In this document: piece after piece, positions 24,800 through 33,427 of the stretch
Position numbering within the stretch: the stretch's first letter is position 1
Layout: the number at the start of each line of letters is the position of its first letter
Assembly (NCBI GenBank): GCA_017428085.1
Contig: JAFRRP010000015.1
Location: forward strand, 1-34,587
Direction: 5' to 3'
Length of the DNA stretch: 34,587 bases
From: Clostridia bacterium
GTDB lineage: Bacteria > Bacillota > Clostridia > Oscillospirales > Acutalibacteraceae
Position numbers and translations under genes: made by a program
Notes under the pieces: generated by a model
Told to the model about the DNA's origin: nothing
Databases searched by the model: none
What the model saw: the letters and a program-made list of their open reading frames with translations, nothing else

Positions 24800-26062
24800 T
24801 CAAAGCGTGGAGAGCATCTGCGCAAACAGGGCGTTGGCCCACGCGAACCAGCTTCGGGTGAAATCGGCGGGATCGTCTTTGTTGAAAGCTTCATGCATAA
24901 AGAATTTGTCGGCGTGCGTTTCCGAAAGCATTTTTAAACAGGCTGTTTTTTCTTCATCGTCGGTCGTCGTCAGGATCTGCATGATCAGGGAGATATGCCA
25001 GATCATATCCTGCCCCGTATGGGGACTGCCGACGCCCTTTGCGGCTTTCCCTTCAAAATAGAAAGGATTATTGTCGGAAAGGATGAATTTTCTGGTGTTC
25101 AGGTAAAGCGGATCGTCTTTTTCACAGTAACCGATATAGGGAATGGAAAGCAGGCTGGGGGAGTTGGCGTCATCCATCAGCAGATAATTTCCAAGCCCGT
25201 CCGTTTCATATGCGTACATTTTCCCGATACCGGGCTGATCCACGACGCCGTATGTTTCGATACCTTCTTTGATCTGTTTCGCCAGTGTTTCGCAGCGCAG
25301 GGCGTTTTCATCGTCATTGTAACCTGCGCGGAGCAGTTCGGCGGCTTTTCGCATGGCGCAGACCGCCATCATATTGGCGGGGATCAGATAATTGTACTTG
25401 CATCGGTCGTCGGAGGGACGAAAGCCCGACCATGTCATGCCGGTATAGCCCGTCGGGTTCCCTTTGCCGTTGTTGGGCATGGTATCGGTCTCTCGGCAAT
25501 TCTTACGGATGAAGTAGTATTCCGACTGTTCGGTATGACGTTGTTCCGTTATAAATACGCGCAGTACCGTCAAAAGCATCCGGCGGAAATCATCGGTGAA
25601 AATGGAGGCGTCTTTCGTCACGTCATAATAATCATACGCCAGATAAACGGAGGCGCAAAGGGAATCCACTTCGTATTTCCGTTCCCAGATATAGGGCGAA
25701 GAAAAATCCGTATCGTCCCGATGTGAACGCTCATTCGCGATCTCGTTGAACGCGTTGGAATAGGGGTCGAGGGTGACGTAAAACACATGACGGCGGATCA
25801 CGCCTTTCATGATCTCACAAAGCTCGACGCTGTCTTTACATAGGGGCATATAAGGCCTCAGCTGCGCGGCGGAATCCCGCAGCCACAGGGCGGGAATGTC
25901 GCCGGTGATGACGAAATAATCGCCGTTATCGCATGGCTTGACGGTGGTTTCCATGGTGTTTAGGTAGCATTGTTTTGCAAGGGGAGCCAACGCAGGGTAT
26001 GTTTGTCTTGTTTTGTCTTCCAGCCGTTGCGCATAATCCAGAAGTGCTTGCGGAATATTCAT
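24800..26062 (-). CDS. GH125 exo-alpha-1,6-mannosidase family protein
   Basis: A 420-residue cytoplasmic enzyme (no signal peptide) with the all-alpha barrel of family 125. Diagnostic segments are GDIPALWLRDSAAQLRPY (about 54-71), the polar ERSHRDDTD stretch, YKYEVDS-like WERKYEVDSLC, GMTWSGFRPSDD, and the closing HEAFNKDDPADFTRSWFAWANALF. Family members remove alpha-1,6-linked mannose from yeast mannan or N-glycan cores. The start at 26062 is set by GAAAGG at 26070-26075; the frame is open further upstream but has no better ribosome site. That site directly abuts the T run of a terminator after the aquaporin gene, so expression must rely on read-through or a promoter inside the preceding gene. 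GH38 elsewhere in the window is a likely functional partner. Confidence 0.93.
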   Translation of the reverse strand: MNIPQALLDYAQRLEDKTRQTYPALAPLAKQCYLNTMETTVKPCDNGDYFVITGDIPALWLRDSAAQLRPYMPLCKDSVELCEIMKGVIRRHVFYVTLDPYSNAFNEIANERSHRDDTDFSSPYIWERKYEVDSLCASVYLAYDYYDVTKDASIFTDDFRRMLLTVLRVFITEQRHTEQSEYYFIRKNCRETDTMPNNGKGNPTGYTGMTWSGFRPSDDRCKYNYLIPANMMAVCAMRKAAELLRAGYNDDENALRCETLAKQIKEGIETYGVVDQPGIGKMYAYETDGLGNYLLMDDANSPSLLSIPYIGYCEKDDPLYLNTRKFILSDNNPFYFEGKAAKGVGSPHTGQDMIWHISLIMQILTTTDDEEKTACLKMLSETHADKFFMHEAFNKDDPADFTRSWFAWANALFAQMLSTL

Positions 26063-26075
26063 GTCGTATCCTTTC

Positions 26076-26099
26076 AAAAAAGCCCGGAAAGCTCCGGGC
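26076..26099 (-). terminator. Intrinsic terminator between aquaporin and GH125 genes
   Basis: A 7-base-pair stem GCCCGGA (26082-26088) / TCCGGGC (26093-26099) with a 4-base loop is followed on the minus strand by six T (26076-26081). The GH125 ribosome site starts on the very next base. Confidence 0.88.
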
Positions 26100-26121
26100 G
26101 TTGATTTGTTGTTCTTTCGAT

Positions 26122-26793
26122 TTATTTCTTGTTTTTGCTGAGATATTTCCAGCAGAAGGCAGCCAGCGCTGCGCCGATCAAAGGAGCGACGATGAACACC
26201 CACACGTTTTTCAAAGCGTCGCCGCCGGCGAACAAGGCGGGGCCGAAGCTGCGGGCGGGGTTGACGGAAGTCCCCGTAAAACCGATGCCGAGAATGTGGA
26301 CCAGCGTAAGCGTCAGTCCGATCACGATACCGGCCACCTGATCGTTTTTCACTTTGGAAGTCACGCCGAGGATCGCCATCAGAAATACGAAAGTGAGAAT
26401 GACTTCGATCAGAATGGATTTGAAAATGTCGCCGTTATACAATCCGTTGGAACCGTAGTTGCTTGCTTTCGGGAAGAAAATCGACAAGCACGCCGCGCCG
26501 ACGATGCCGCCGATAAACTGCGACGCCCAGTAACTGATGGAATCCTTCAGCGAGATCTTATTGGCGATAAACAGCCCGAGGGTAACCGCCGGATTGATGT
26601 GACAGCCGGAAATATTTCCGATGCTGTACGCCATGGCGACGATCACAAGTCCGAAAGCTAATGCGGTTAAAATATAACCGCAGCCGTTAACGGAATCGCA
26701 TCCAACCACGCAGGCGGTGCCGCATCCGAAAAATACCAGTACGGCGGTGCCGATCAATTCCGCGATACAAGCTCTCAAATTGATTTTTTTCAT
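26122..26793 (-). CDS. aqpZ: Aquaporin (AqpZ-type MIP channel)
   Basis: A 223-residue, six-helix MIP-family channel. Both half-helix motifs are intact: NPA at 67-69 and 178-180. The selectivity filter reads as AqpZ: F47 (ALAFGL), H166 (TLVHIL), T175 and R181 (TGTSVNPARS), whereas glycerol channels have Trp, Gly, Phe and Arg. Water (and perhaps other tiny solutes) is therefore the expected cargo despite glpK two genes away. The extra loop seen in GlpF is absent. The ATG at 26793 follows AAAGGAG; an earlier in-frame codon overlaps that site. It is transcribed from its own promoter and followed by an intrinsic terminator. Confidence 0.93.
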   Translation of the reverse strand: MKKINLRACIAELIGTAVLVFFGCGTACVVGCDSVNGCGYILTALAFGLVIVAMAYSIGNISGCHINPAVTLGLFIANKISLKDSISYWASQFIGGIVGAACLSIFFPKASNYGSNGLYNGDIFKSILIEVILTFVFLMAILGVTSKVKNDQVAGIVIGLTLTLVHILGIGFTGTSVNPARSFGPALFAGGDALKNVWVFIVAPLIGAALAAFCWKYLSKNKK

Positions 26794-26815
26794 ATAAACA
26801 ACTCCTTTCAACTTT

Positions 26816-26844
26816 ATTATAATTGGTATGATTTTCTATTGCAA
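26816..26844 (-). promoter_or_regulatory. Sigma-A promoter of the aquaporin gene
   Basis: Read leftward, TTGCAA (26839-26844), 17 bases and a perfect TATAAT (26816-26821). It is back to back with the promoter of the glycosyltransferase unit, with 31 bases between the two -35 elements. Confidence 0.82.
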
Positions 26845-26875
26845 GTATAAAATTTAAAATAATTTTTTATTTTCA

Positions 26876-26904
26876 TTGAAAACGATGATTTCTTATGATA
26901 TTAT
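26876..26904 (+). promoter_or_regulatory. Sigma-A promoter of the GT4-glf unit
   Basis: TTGAAA (26876-26881), 17 bases and TATTAT (26899-26904), giving a leader of about 50 bases to the start codon at 26960. Confidence 0.75.
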
Positions 26905-26959
26905 TAAAAAAAATAGGAGAAAAATCAGTTATCTTTTTGAATGATTATGGTGTATTCTT

Positions 26960-28174
26960 ATGAATAAAATCGCAGTTGTCGCAAATGACGTCGCCATGCC
27001 CGGTGAAAAGGGACTGGGCCGGTTGTATTATTTGTGTGACCTTCTCAGCAAAAACGGTTTTGAAACCGAACTGATCACCGCAGATTTCCAGCATTGGGAA
27101 AAGCGATACCGCAGCGCTGAGCATATCCGTCATGTTCAAAATGAAGCTTTGTTCAAGATCACATTCCTGCACGAGCTGTCTTATAAGAAAAATATCGAAC
27201 CGAAGCGTATTATCAGTTATCGCGTTCTTGCCAAAAACGCAAAACGGTATCTGTCCGAAAACCGATATGATCTGATCTATGCCCTCATTCCCGATAATCA
27301 CCTTGCCTGTGTGGCCGGGGCTTACGCCAAACAGACGGGCGTCCCGTTTGTGATCGACGTGGAGGACCTTTGGCCGGAGGCCATGCGTATGGTCTTCGAC
27401 GTGCCTGTGGCAAGCGACCTTTTGTTTTCATACTTTACGGTCAATGCAAAAAAAGCGTATTCTTTTGCAGACGCCGTCGTCGGATCCTCCGACGAATACC
27501 GTGACGAACCGCTGAAGTACGGCGTTGCCGTTCCCCAGGGCAAAACGGTTTACGTCGGCAACGATCTGTCGAGCTTTGACCGTTCCGTTGCGGAGATGAA
27601 AGACGCCGTGAAAAAGCCGGAAGGTGAATTCTGGGTCACGTACGCAGGAACCATCGGCGCAAGTTATGATCTCGGCACGCTTGTCAGAGCCGCCGATTTG
27701 CTCGCAAAACGCGGACTGAACGATATCAGGATCCTGATTTTGGGAGACGGGCCGCAGCGCGCCGAATTGGAGGAAGCGGCAAAAAAGACGGCTGCAGATA
27801 TTCGTTTTACCGGTTTTTTGCCTTTTGCCGAGATGGCCGCTTACCTCTATCATTCCGACGTTACGGTCAATTCGTTGGTGGAGAAAGCGCCGCAGAGCAT
27901 CGTCTCCAAGATAGGCGATTATCTGGCCGCCGGGGTCCCAATGATCAATACAGGGCTCAATAATGAGTTCTGCAAAAAAGTGGAAGCCGACGGTTTCGGC
28001 GTCAATATTGTTCCCGGCAATGCGGAGCTGCTGGCGGACTGTATCGTTGATCTGTTCCATTCTCCGGAGAAGCGGAAAGCTATTGGGAAAAAAGCGCGAA
28101 TGATCGCGGAAGCGCAGTTCGACAGAGGAAAAACGTATCAAGGGATCATTGAATTGATCCAATCACTTTTGTGA
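26960..28174 (+). CDS. GT4-family glycosyltransferase
   Basis: A 404-residue GT-B-fold enzyme. The N-terminal acceptor domain opens with NKIAVVANDVAMPGEKGLGRLYYL, and the C-terminal donor domain carries WVTYAGTIGASYDLGTLVRA (about 221-245), ILGDGPQRAELE and the nucleotide-sugar site SIVSKIGDYLAAGVPMINT with the usual acidic/polar layout. No membrane segment, so it works at the cytoplasmic face. Donor and acceptor are unknown; the gene 16 bases downstream makes UDP-galactofuranose, so a role in a surface polysaccharide containing galactofuranose is plausible but inferred. No good ribosome site precedes the ATG at 26960. Confidence 0.88.
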   Translation: MNKIAVVANDVAMPGEKGLGRLYYLCDLLSKNGFETELITADFQHWEKRYRSAEHIRHVQNEALFKITFLHELSYKKNIEPKRIISYRVLAKNAKRYLSENRYDLIYALIPDNHLACVAGAYAKQTGVPFVIDVEDLWPEAMRMVFDVPVASDLLFSYFTVNAKKAYSFADAVVGSSDEYRDEPLKYGVAVPQGKTVYVGNDLSSFDRSVAEMKDAVKKPEGEFWVTYAGTIGASYDLGTLVRAADLLAKRGLNDIRILILGDGPQRAELEEAAKKTAADIRFTGFLPFAEMAAYLYHSDVTVNSLVEKAPQSIVSKIGDYLAAGVPMINTGLNNEFCKKVEADGFGVNIVPGNAELLADCIVDLFHSPEKRKAIGKKARMIAEAQFDRGKTYQGIIELIQSLL

Positions 28175-28190
28175 GGAATAATATAACATT

Positions 28191-29285
28191 ATGAGATATG
28201 ACTATCTGATCGTGGGATCGGGCCTGTTCGGCGGGACTTTCGCCAGAAAAGCGCTGGACGCGGGCAAAACCTGTCTTGTATTGGAAAAGCGTTCTCATAT
28301 CGGCGGCAACGTTTATTGCAATACCGTACAGGATATCCCGATCCATCAATACGGCGCGCATATTTTCCATACCAGCGATCCGAAGATATGGGATTTCATT
28401 GGAAATTACTGCGAGATCAACGATTTTATCAATTCTCCGATCGCCGTTTATCACGGAGAGCAGTATAACCTTCCTTTCAATATGCATACGTTCCACCAGA
28501 TGTGGGGTATCAAAACCGCGCGTGAGGCGCAGGAGATCATTGATCGGCAGCGTAGGCAGATCAGGGGCGTTCCCAAAAATCTGGAAGAACAGGCCATCAG
28601 TCTTGTCGGTACGGATATCTATGAAAAGCTTGTGAAGCATTATACGGAAAAGCAGTGGGGCAGACCTTGCTCTGAATTGCCGGCGTTCATCATCCGTAGG
28701 CTCCCTGTCCGTTTTACCTATAACAACAATTATTTCAATGACACTTATCAGGGGATTCCGAAAGGCGGCTACAATAATCTGATCAAGAATCTCTTTTCCG
28801 GCGCGGAGATCCGATTGAACGTCGATTATAATTATCGTCGTGACGAATACCGTTTTCTTGCGGATCGTGTCGTCTATACCGGTACCATCGATTCTTATTT
28901 TGATTATCGTTTCGGTAAGCTGGAATACAGGAGCTTACGGTTTGAAACCGAGCTGCTTCCGGTCAAAAGCTACCAGGGAAATGCCGTCGTGAATTATACC
29001 GACGGGGATACTCCTTTCACGCGTATCATCGAGCATAAGTTCTTCGAAAAAACAGATCTGCCCTATACGATCATCTCCCGCGAATATCCCATCGCGCCTT
29101 CTGACGTGAACGAGCCGTTCTATCCCGTCAACGACGAAAAGAATTCCGCCTTGTATGAGAGATATAAAGAGCTGACCGCCTTTGAGAAGGGCGTATATTT
29201 CGGAGGACGTCTGGCGGAATACAGTTATTATGACATGGATAAAACCGTCGCTTCTTCTCTTGCTTTGGCGGAACAAATTTTATAA
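28191..29285 (+). CDS. glf: UDP-galactopyranose mutase
   Basis: A 364-residue flavoenzyme that interconverts UDP-galactopyranose and UDP-galactofuranose. The N-terminal FAD site is VGSGLFGG (8-15) with E32 (LEKR), followed by the family motif HIGGNVY (36-42) and HQYGAHIFHT (52-61) at the flavin. Later segments EKQWGRPCSELP, and the C-terminal YFGGRLAEYSYYDMDK close the FAD site. Length is standard. GAGGA lies about 13 bases before the ATG. It is in one operon with the GT4 gene. Galactofuranose is used in capsules, teichoic-like polymers and exopolysaccharides. Confidence 0.97.
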   Translation: MRYDYLIVGSGLFGGTFARKALDAGKTCLVLEKRSHIGGNVYCNTVQDIPIHQYGAHIFHTSDPKIWDFIGNYCEINDFINSPIAVYHGEQYNLPFNMHTFHQMWGIKTAREAQEIIDRQRRQIRGVPKNLEEQAISLVGTDIYEKLVKHYTEKQWGRPCSELPAFIIRRLPVRFTYNNNYFNDTYQGIPKGGYNNLIKNLFSGAEIRLNVDYNYRRDEYRFLADRVVYTGTIDSYFDYRFGKLEYRSLRFETELLPVKSYQGNAVVNYTDGDTPFTRIIEHKFFEKTDLPYTIISREYPIAPSDVNEPFYPVNDEKNSALYERYKELTAFEKGVYFGGRLAEYSYYDMDKTVASSLALAEQIL

Positions 29286-29292
29286 AAAAATC

Positions 29293-29321
29293 TTTACAAG
29301 TTATATTTTCGATGATATAAT
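29293..29321 (+). promoter_or_regulatory. Sigma-A promoter of the valS unit
   Basis: TTTACA (29293-29298), 17 bases and a perfect TATAAT (29316-29321). The expected leader is about 63 bases, too short for a T-box; I see no T-box sequence in it. Confidence 0.82.
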
Positions 29322-29390
29322 TTAAGAATAATCTTATTAAACAAGCATCATGAAAGGATACGCTTCTGCGTGACAGGAACGCGATAAACC

Positions 29391-32096
29391 ATGAGAAAAC
29401 AGTTGGAAAAAGTGTACGATCCGAAAAACGTGGAGGATCGGATCTATAAAACCTGGCAGGAAGGCAAATACTTCCACGCGAAAAGGGAGGCGAACAAGCC
29501 TACCTATACCATCGTGATCCCTCCGCCCAATATCACCGGTCAGCTCCATATGGGCCACGCCCTTGACAATACGCTGCAGGATATCCTGATCCGTTACAAA
29601 CGGATGTCCGGCTTTGATACGCTTTGGCTTCCCGGCACCGATCATGCGTCCATTGCCACCGAAGCCAAGATCGTGGAAGCCATGCGCAAAGAGGGGCTGA
29701 CGAAAGAGGCCATCGGAAGAGAGGCTTTCCTTGTCCGTGCCTGGGACTGGAAAAAACAGTACGGCGGCCGGATCATCGAGCAGCTCAAAAAAATGGGGTC
29801 CTCCTGCGACTGGGACAGAGAACGGTTTACGTTGGACGAGGGCTGCAGCAAGGCGGTACGCGAGGTTTTTGTCCGTCTGTACGAACAGGATCTGATCTAC
29901 CGCGGCAACCGCATGGTCAACTGGTGTCCCCACTGCAACACCTCCATCTCCGATGCGGAAGTGGAATACGAGGAAAAGGATTCCAACTTCTGGCACCTTT
30001 ATTATACCGTCAAAGAGACCGGTGAAAAGCTGGAGCTTGCCACGACCCGCCCGGAAACCATGCTGGGCGATACTGCCGTCGCCATCAACAGCGAGGATGA
30101 ACGATACAAGCACCTGCACGGGTGTCACGTGATCCTTCCGCTGCTCAATAAAGAGATCCCCATCGTGTGCGACGAGCATGCCGATATGACAAAGGGCACC
30201 GGCGTCGTCAAGATCACTCCCGCGCACGATCCCAATGACTTTGAAGTCGGCAGACGCCATGATCTTCCCATCGTGCGTACCTTTACTTACGACGGCCATC
30301 TGACCGGTAAAAAGGATAAAGAAGAGGCGGACGAGCTTTTCCGCAGCGGCAAAGCAGCGCAGGGAGAACCGGAAGTGCTGGATTGCGGTAAATACGCCGG
30401 CATGGATACCATGACCGCCCGTAAGGCGATCCTCGCCGATCTGGAGGCCGGTGGCTATATCAAATGCATCGAACCGCTGAAGCACGACGTAGGAACCTGT
30501 TACCGGTGCCATACCAGTATCGAGCCCATGGTCTCCAAACAGTGGTTCGTCCGTATGGAGCCGCTGGCAGGCCCCGCCATGGAGACGGTGGAAAAGGGCG
30601 ATATCCGTTTCGTGCCCGAACGCTTCACGAAAAACTATATGAACTGGATGCGCGGCACCCGTGACTGGTGCATTTCCCGTCAGCTTTGGTGGGGCCACCG
30701 TATCCCCGCGTGGTACTGCGCCGACTGCGGCGCCATGCACGTATTGAAGGAAGACCCCGCCGTTTGTCCTTCCTGCGGCAGCGCAAATATCGAACAGGAT
30801 CCCGATACGCTCGATACCTGGTTCTCCTCCGCTTTGTGGCCGTTTTCCACACTTGGATGGCCGGAGGAAACGGAGGATCTGGCGCATTACTATCCCACCA
30901 ACACGCTTGTCACCGGGTACGATATCATCGGCTTCTGGGTGAGCCGTATGATCTTCTCCGGTCTGGCCTATACCGGCAAAGCGCCCTTCGATACGGTGCT
31001 GATCCACGGTCTTGTTCGCGACGCGTTGGGCAGAAAGATGTCGAAATCTCTTGGCAACGGGATCGATCCGCTTGATATTATCGACAAGTTCGGCGCGGAT
31101 GCGCTTCGCTTTACGCTTGCCACGGGCAACAGCCCCGGCAACGATATGCGTTTTTCGGATGAAAAGGTGGAAGCGTCGCGGAACTTCGCCAATAAATTGT
31201 GGAACGCCGCCCGGTTTGTCTTGATAAATTTGGAGGATGACGAGCCCGATCCCTATATCCCCGCCGATCTTGCGCTGGAGGATAAGTGGATCATCAATAA
31301 GTATAACGTGCTGGTGAAAGAGGTCACGGAAAATCTTGACAGGTTCGAGCTTGGCATCGCCGTACAGAAGCTGTATGATTTTATCTGGGATGTTTTGTGC
31401 GACTGGTACATCGAGCTTTGTAAGATCCGTCTGAATTCTGATGACCCTGCTCTGAAAAATACCGCGAAGGCAGTTCTCGTCTACGTAATGAGCAATACCC
31501 TTAAGCTGCTTCATCCGTTTATGCCTTTCATTACCGAGGAGATCTGGCAGACGCTTCCTCACGACGGCGACTCCATCATGATTTCCGCGTGGCCTGTTTA
31601 TCAGGAGGCGCTTTCGTTCCCGGAGGAGGGCGACGCGATGGAATCGATCATGACCGTTATCAAGGCGATCCGGAACCGCCGCGCGGAAATGAACGTTCCC
31701 CCCTCAAGAAAAGCGCATCTTTATATCGCGGCTAAAAAAAGGGAGATCTTTGCGGACGCCGAAAAGTATATGATTCGGCTTGCCTGTGCTTCCGGTCTTG
31801 ACGTCTGCGATTCCGACGCCGGATTTGACACGAACGGCTGCGTCAGCGTCGTGACAGAGACCGCTACCGTTTATATGCCCATGGCGGAGCTGGTCGATCT
31901 GGAAGCGGAACGCAAGCGCCTTCAGAAGGAGCTGGAAAACGTTGAAAAACAACTGGCGCAGATCGAGAATAAGCTTTCCAACCAGGGGTTCCTGGCCAAA
32001 GCGCCCTCCAACGTGATCGAGGACCAGAAGCGTAACCGTGAAAAGCTGACGGAAAAGGCGGATCTGATCAAAGCAGGTCTACAAAATCTCGGTTGA
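29391..32096 (+). CDS. valS: Valyl-tRNA synthetase
   Basis: A 901-residue class I synthetase charging tRNA-Val. The HIGH-type motif is HMGH (53-56) in PPPNITGQLHMGHA, the KMSKS loop is 549-553 (GRKMSKSLGNGIDP), and the editing domain (about 190-350) contains TTRPETMLGDTAVA and KITPAHDPNDFEVG. A zinc ribbon is indicated by C-x2-C (CADCG) and C-x2-C (CPSCG) near 444-463. The C-terminal coiled coil (about 835-901) that clamps tRNA-Val is present. Length is standard. AGGA precedes the ATG. folC follows three bases after the stop. Confidence 0.98.
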   Translation: MRKQLEKVYDPKNVEDRIYKTWQEGKYFHAKREANKPTYTIVIPPPNITGQLHMGHALDNTLQDILIRYKRMSGFDTLWLPGTDHASIATEAKIVEAMRKEGLTKEAIGREAFLVRAWDWKKQYGGRIIEQLKKMGSSCDWDRERFTLDEGCSKAVREVFVRLYEQDLIYRGNRMVNWCPHCNTSISDAEVEYEEKDSNFWHLYYTVKETGEKLELATTRPETMLGDTAVAINSEDERYKHLHGCHVILPLLNKEIPIVCDEHADMTKGTGVVKITPAHDPNDFEVGRRHDLPIVRTFTYDGHLTGKKDKEEADELFRSGKAAQGEPEVLDCGKYAGMDTMTARKAILADLEAGGYIKCIEPLKHDVGTCYRCHTSIEPMVSKQWFVRMEPLAGPAMETVEKGDIRFVPERFTKNYMNWMRGTRDWCISRQLWWGHRIPAWYCADCGAMHVLKEDPAVCPSCGSANIEQDPDTLDTWFSSALWPFSTLGWPEETEDLAHYYPTNTLVTGYDIIGFWVSRMIFSGLAYTGKAPFDTVLIHGLVRDALGRKMSKSLGNGIDPLDIIDKFGADALRFTLATGNSPGNDMRFSDEKVEASRNFANKLWNAARFVLINLEDDEPDPYIPADLALEDKWIINKYNVLVKEVTENLDRFELGIAVQKLYDFIWDVLCDWYIELCKIRLNSDDPALKNTAKAVLVYVMSNTLKLLHPFMPFITEEIWQTLPHDGDSIMISAWPVYQEALSFPEEGDAMESIMTVIKAIRNRRAEMNVPPSRKAHLYIAAKKREIFADAEKYMIRLACASGLDVCDSDAGFDTNGCVSVVTETATVYMPMAELVDLEAERKRLQKELENVEKQLAQIENKLSNQGFLAKAPSNVIEDQKRNREKLTEKADLIKAGLQNLG

Positions 32097-32099
32097 AAC

Positions 32100-33404
32100 G
32101 TGGAAAACAGAATGGACTTTGAACAGTCTGTCGCTTATTATCATTCACTGGAACGGTTCGGCATTCAGCCCGGGCTGGAACGGATCAGGGCGTTGTGCCG
32201 TCTGCTCGGCGATCCGCAGGATTCCCTCCGCTTCATTCACGTGGCGGGAACCAACGGGAAGGGAAGCACCTGTACGGAGATCGCTTCGGTTCTGACTCAG
32301 GCCGGTTACCGGACGGGGCTATATACTTCTCCGTATGTGATCGAATTCCGCGAACGTATCCGACTTGACGGAGAGATGATCTCGCCGGAAGATTTGATCG
32401 GCGTAACGGAAAAGGTACGTTCTGCCGCGGGGCGTTTAGCCGGGGAGGGCGTTTCTGTCACTGAATTTGAAGCGGTTACCGCGGCTGCTTTCCTGTATTA
32501 TGCCGAAAAGCGCTGTGACGCGGTCGTCCTTGAAACAGGGCTCGGCGGTCGGTTCGACGCTACCAATATCATCCGGGAGCCTGTCTGTACCGTGATCACG
32601 TCCGTCTCTTTCGATCATGTAAGGATCTTGGGAAACACTCTCGCGGAGATAGCGTCGGAAAAATGCGGGATCATCAAATCGGGCCGTCCGGTGATCACAA
32701 CTTCCCATCAGGACGGTTCCGTTCTTGATACGATCTCAAAAACGGCGGCGCTTAACGGATCGGAACTTATTGTTTCAGACCCGGCGGAATTGCAGATCCT
32801 TCATGAAGATATTTCCGGCAGCGACGTGCTTTATCGGGAGCGTCCTTTGCATATCCCCTTCGCGGGACGGCATCAGATTGAAAACGCAGCGTTGGCGATC
32901 CAAGCGATCGAAACGCTGAGACGATTTGGTTTTTCCGTTTCCGAAGAACAGTTGAGGATCGGTTTGGCCGAAGCGTTGATCCCGGCGCGGATCGAAGTGA
33001 TCTCAAAAGATCCGCTTGTTATTCTTGACGGATGCCATAACGAGGGTTCAACGGCGGCTCTTGCCGCTGCGGTCCGTTCGTATCTTCCGGAAAAACGTAT
33101 TCTTGCGGTAATGGGAATGATGGCGGATAAGGATATCGTAACGTCTCTTTCCAAGCTTTTGCCTTTGTTTTCCAAGGTGATCGCCGTCACGCCGTCCAAT
33201 GCCAGAAGCATGCAGGCGGAGTCGTTCTGCGATATGATCCGTCGGCATGGCGTTCCGGCGCAGGCAGTGTCCGATCCCATTGAAGGCGTTGATCGTGCTT
33301 TGGATCAACTGCGGGATTATGACGCCCTGATCGTTTGCGGCTCCTTATATCTCGCGTCAGACGTAAGGTCTTATTTGGTGAGTTATCATTTTGACAATAC
33401 ATAA
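32100..33404 (+). CDS. folC: Folylpolyglutamate synthase / dihydrofolate synthase
   Basis: A 434-residue cytoplasmic Mur-ligase-like enzyme adding glutamate to folates (and possibly to dihydropteroate). The ATP loop is HVAGTNGKGS (47-56), followed by YTSPYVIEFRERI, ETGLGGRFDATN and the SFDHVRILG segment that binds Mg and folate. The C-terminal domain carries LDGCHNEGS. Length is standard. The start is either GTG 32100, three bases after valS, or ATG 32112; translation may be coupled to valS either way. valS-folC adjacency is common in Firmicutes, which supports both calls. Confidence 0.95.
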   Translation: MENRMDFEQSVAYYHSLERFGIQPGLERIRALCRLLGDPQDSLRFIHVAGTNGKGSTCTEIASVLTQAGYRTGLYTSPYVIEFRERIRLDGEMISPEDLIGVTEKVRSAAGRLAGEGVSVTEFEAVTAAAFLYYAEKRCDAVVLETGLGGRFDATNIIREPVCTVITSVSFDHVRILGNTLAEIASEKCGIIKSGRPVITTSHQDGSVLDTISKTAALNGSELIVSDPAELQILHEDISGSDVLYRERPLHIPFAGRHQIENAALAIQAIETLRRFGFSVSEEQLRIGLAEALIPARIEVISKDPLVILDGCHNEGSTAALAAAVRSYLPEKRILAVMGMMADKDIVTSLSKLLPLFSKVIAVTPSNARSMQAESFCDMIRRHGVPAQAVSDPIEGVDRALDQLRDYDALIVCGSLYLASDVRSYLVSYHFDNT

Positions 33405-33427
33405 CAATTTCAGGAGGGAGTTATCAC

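Noticed and set aside
29322..29390. T-box riboswitch or leader peptide before valS
   Set aside because: The leader is only about 63 bases, without a T-box consensus or specifier stem. A 7-codon frame starting at 29350 has no valine codons and no terminator follows, so attenuation is not supported.
29337..31562. Long open frame antisense to valS
   Set aside because: The plus strand encodes a complete valyl-tRNA synthetase with all motifs; the antisense frame shows no domain and no promoter.
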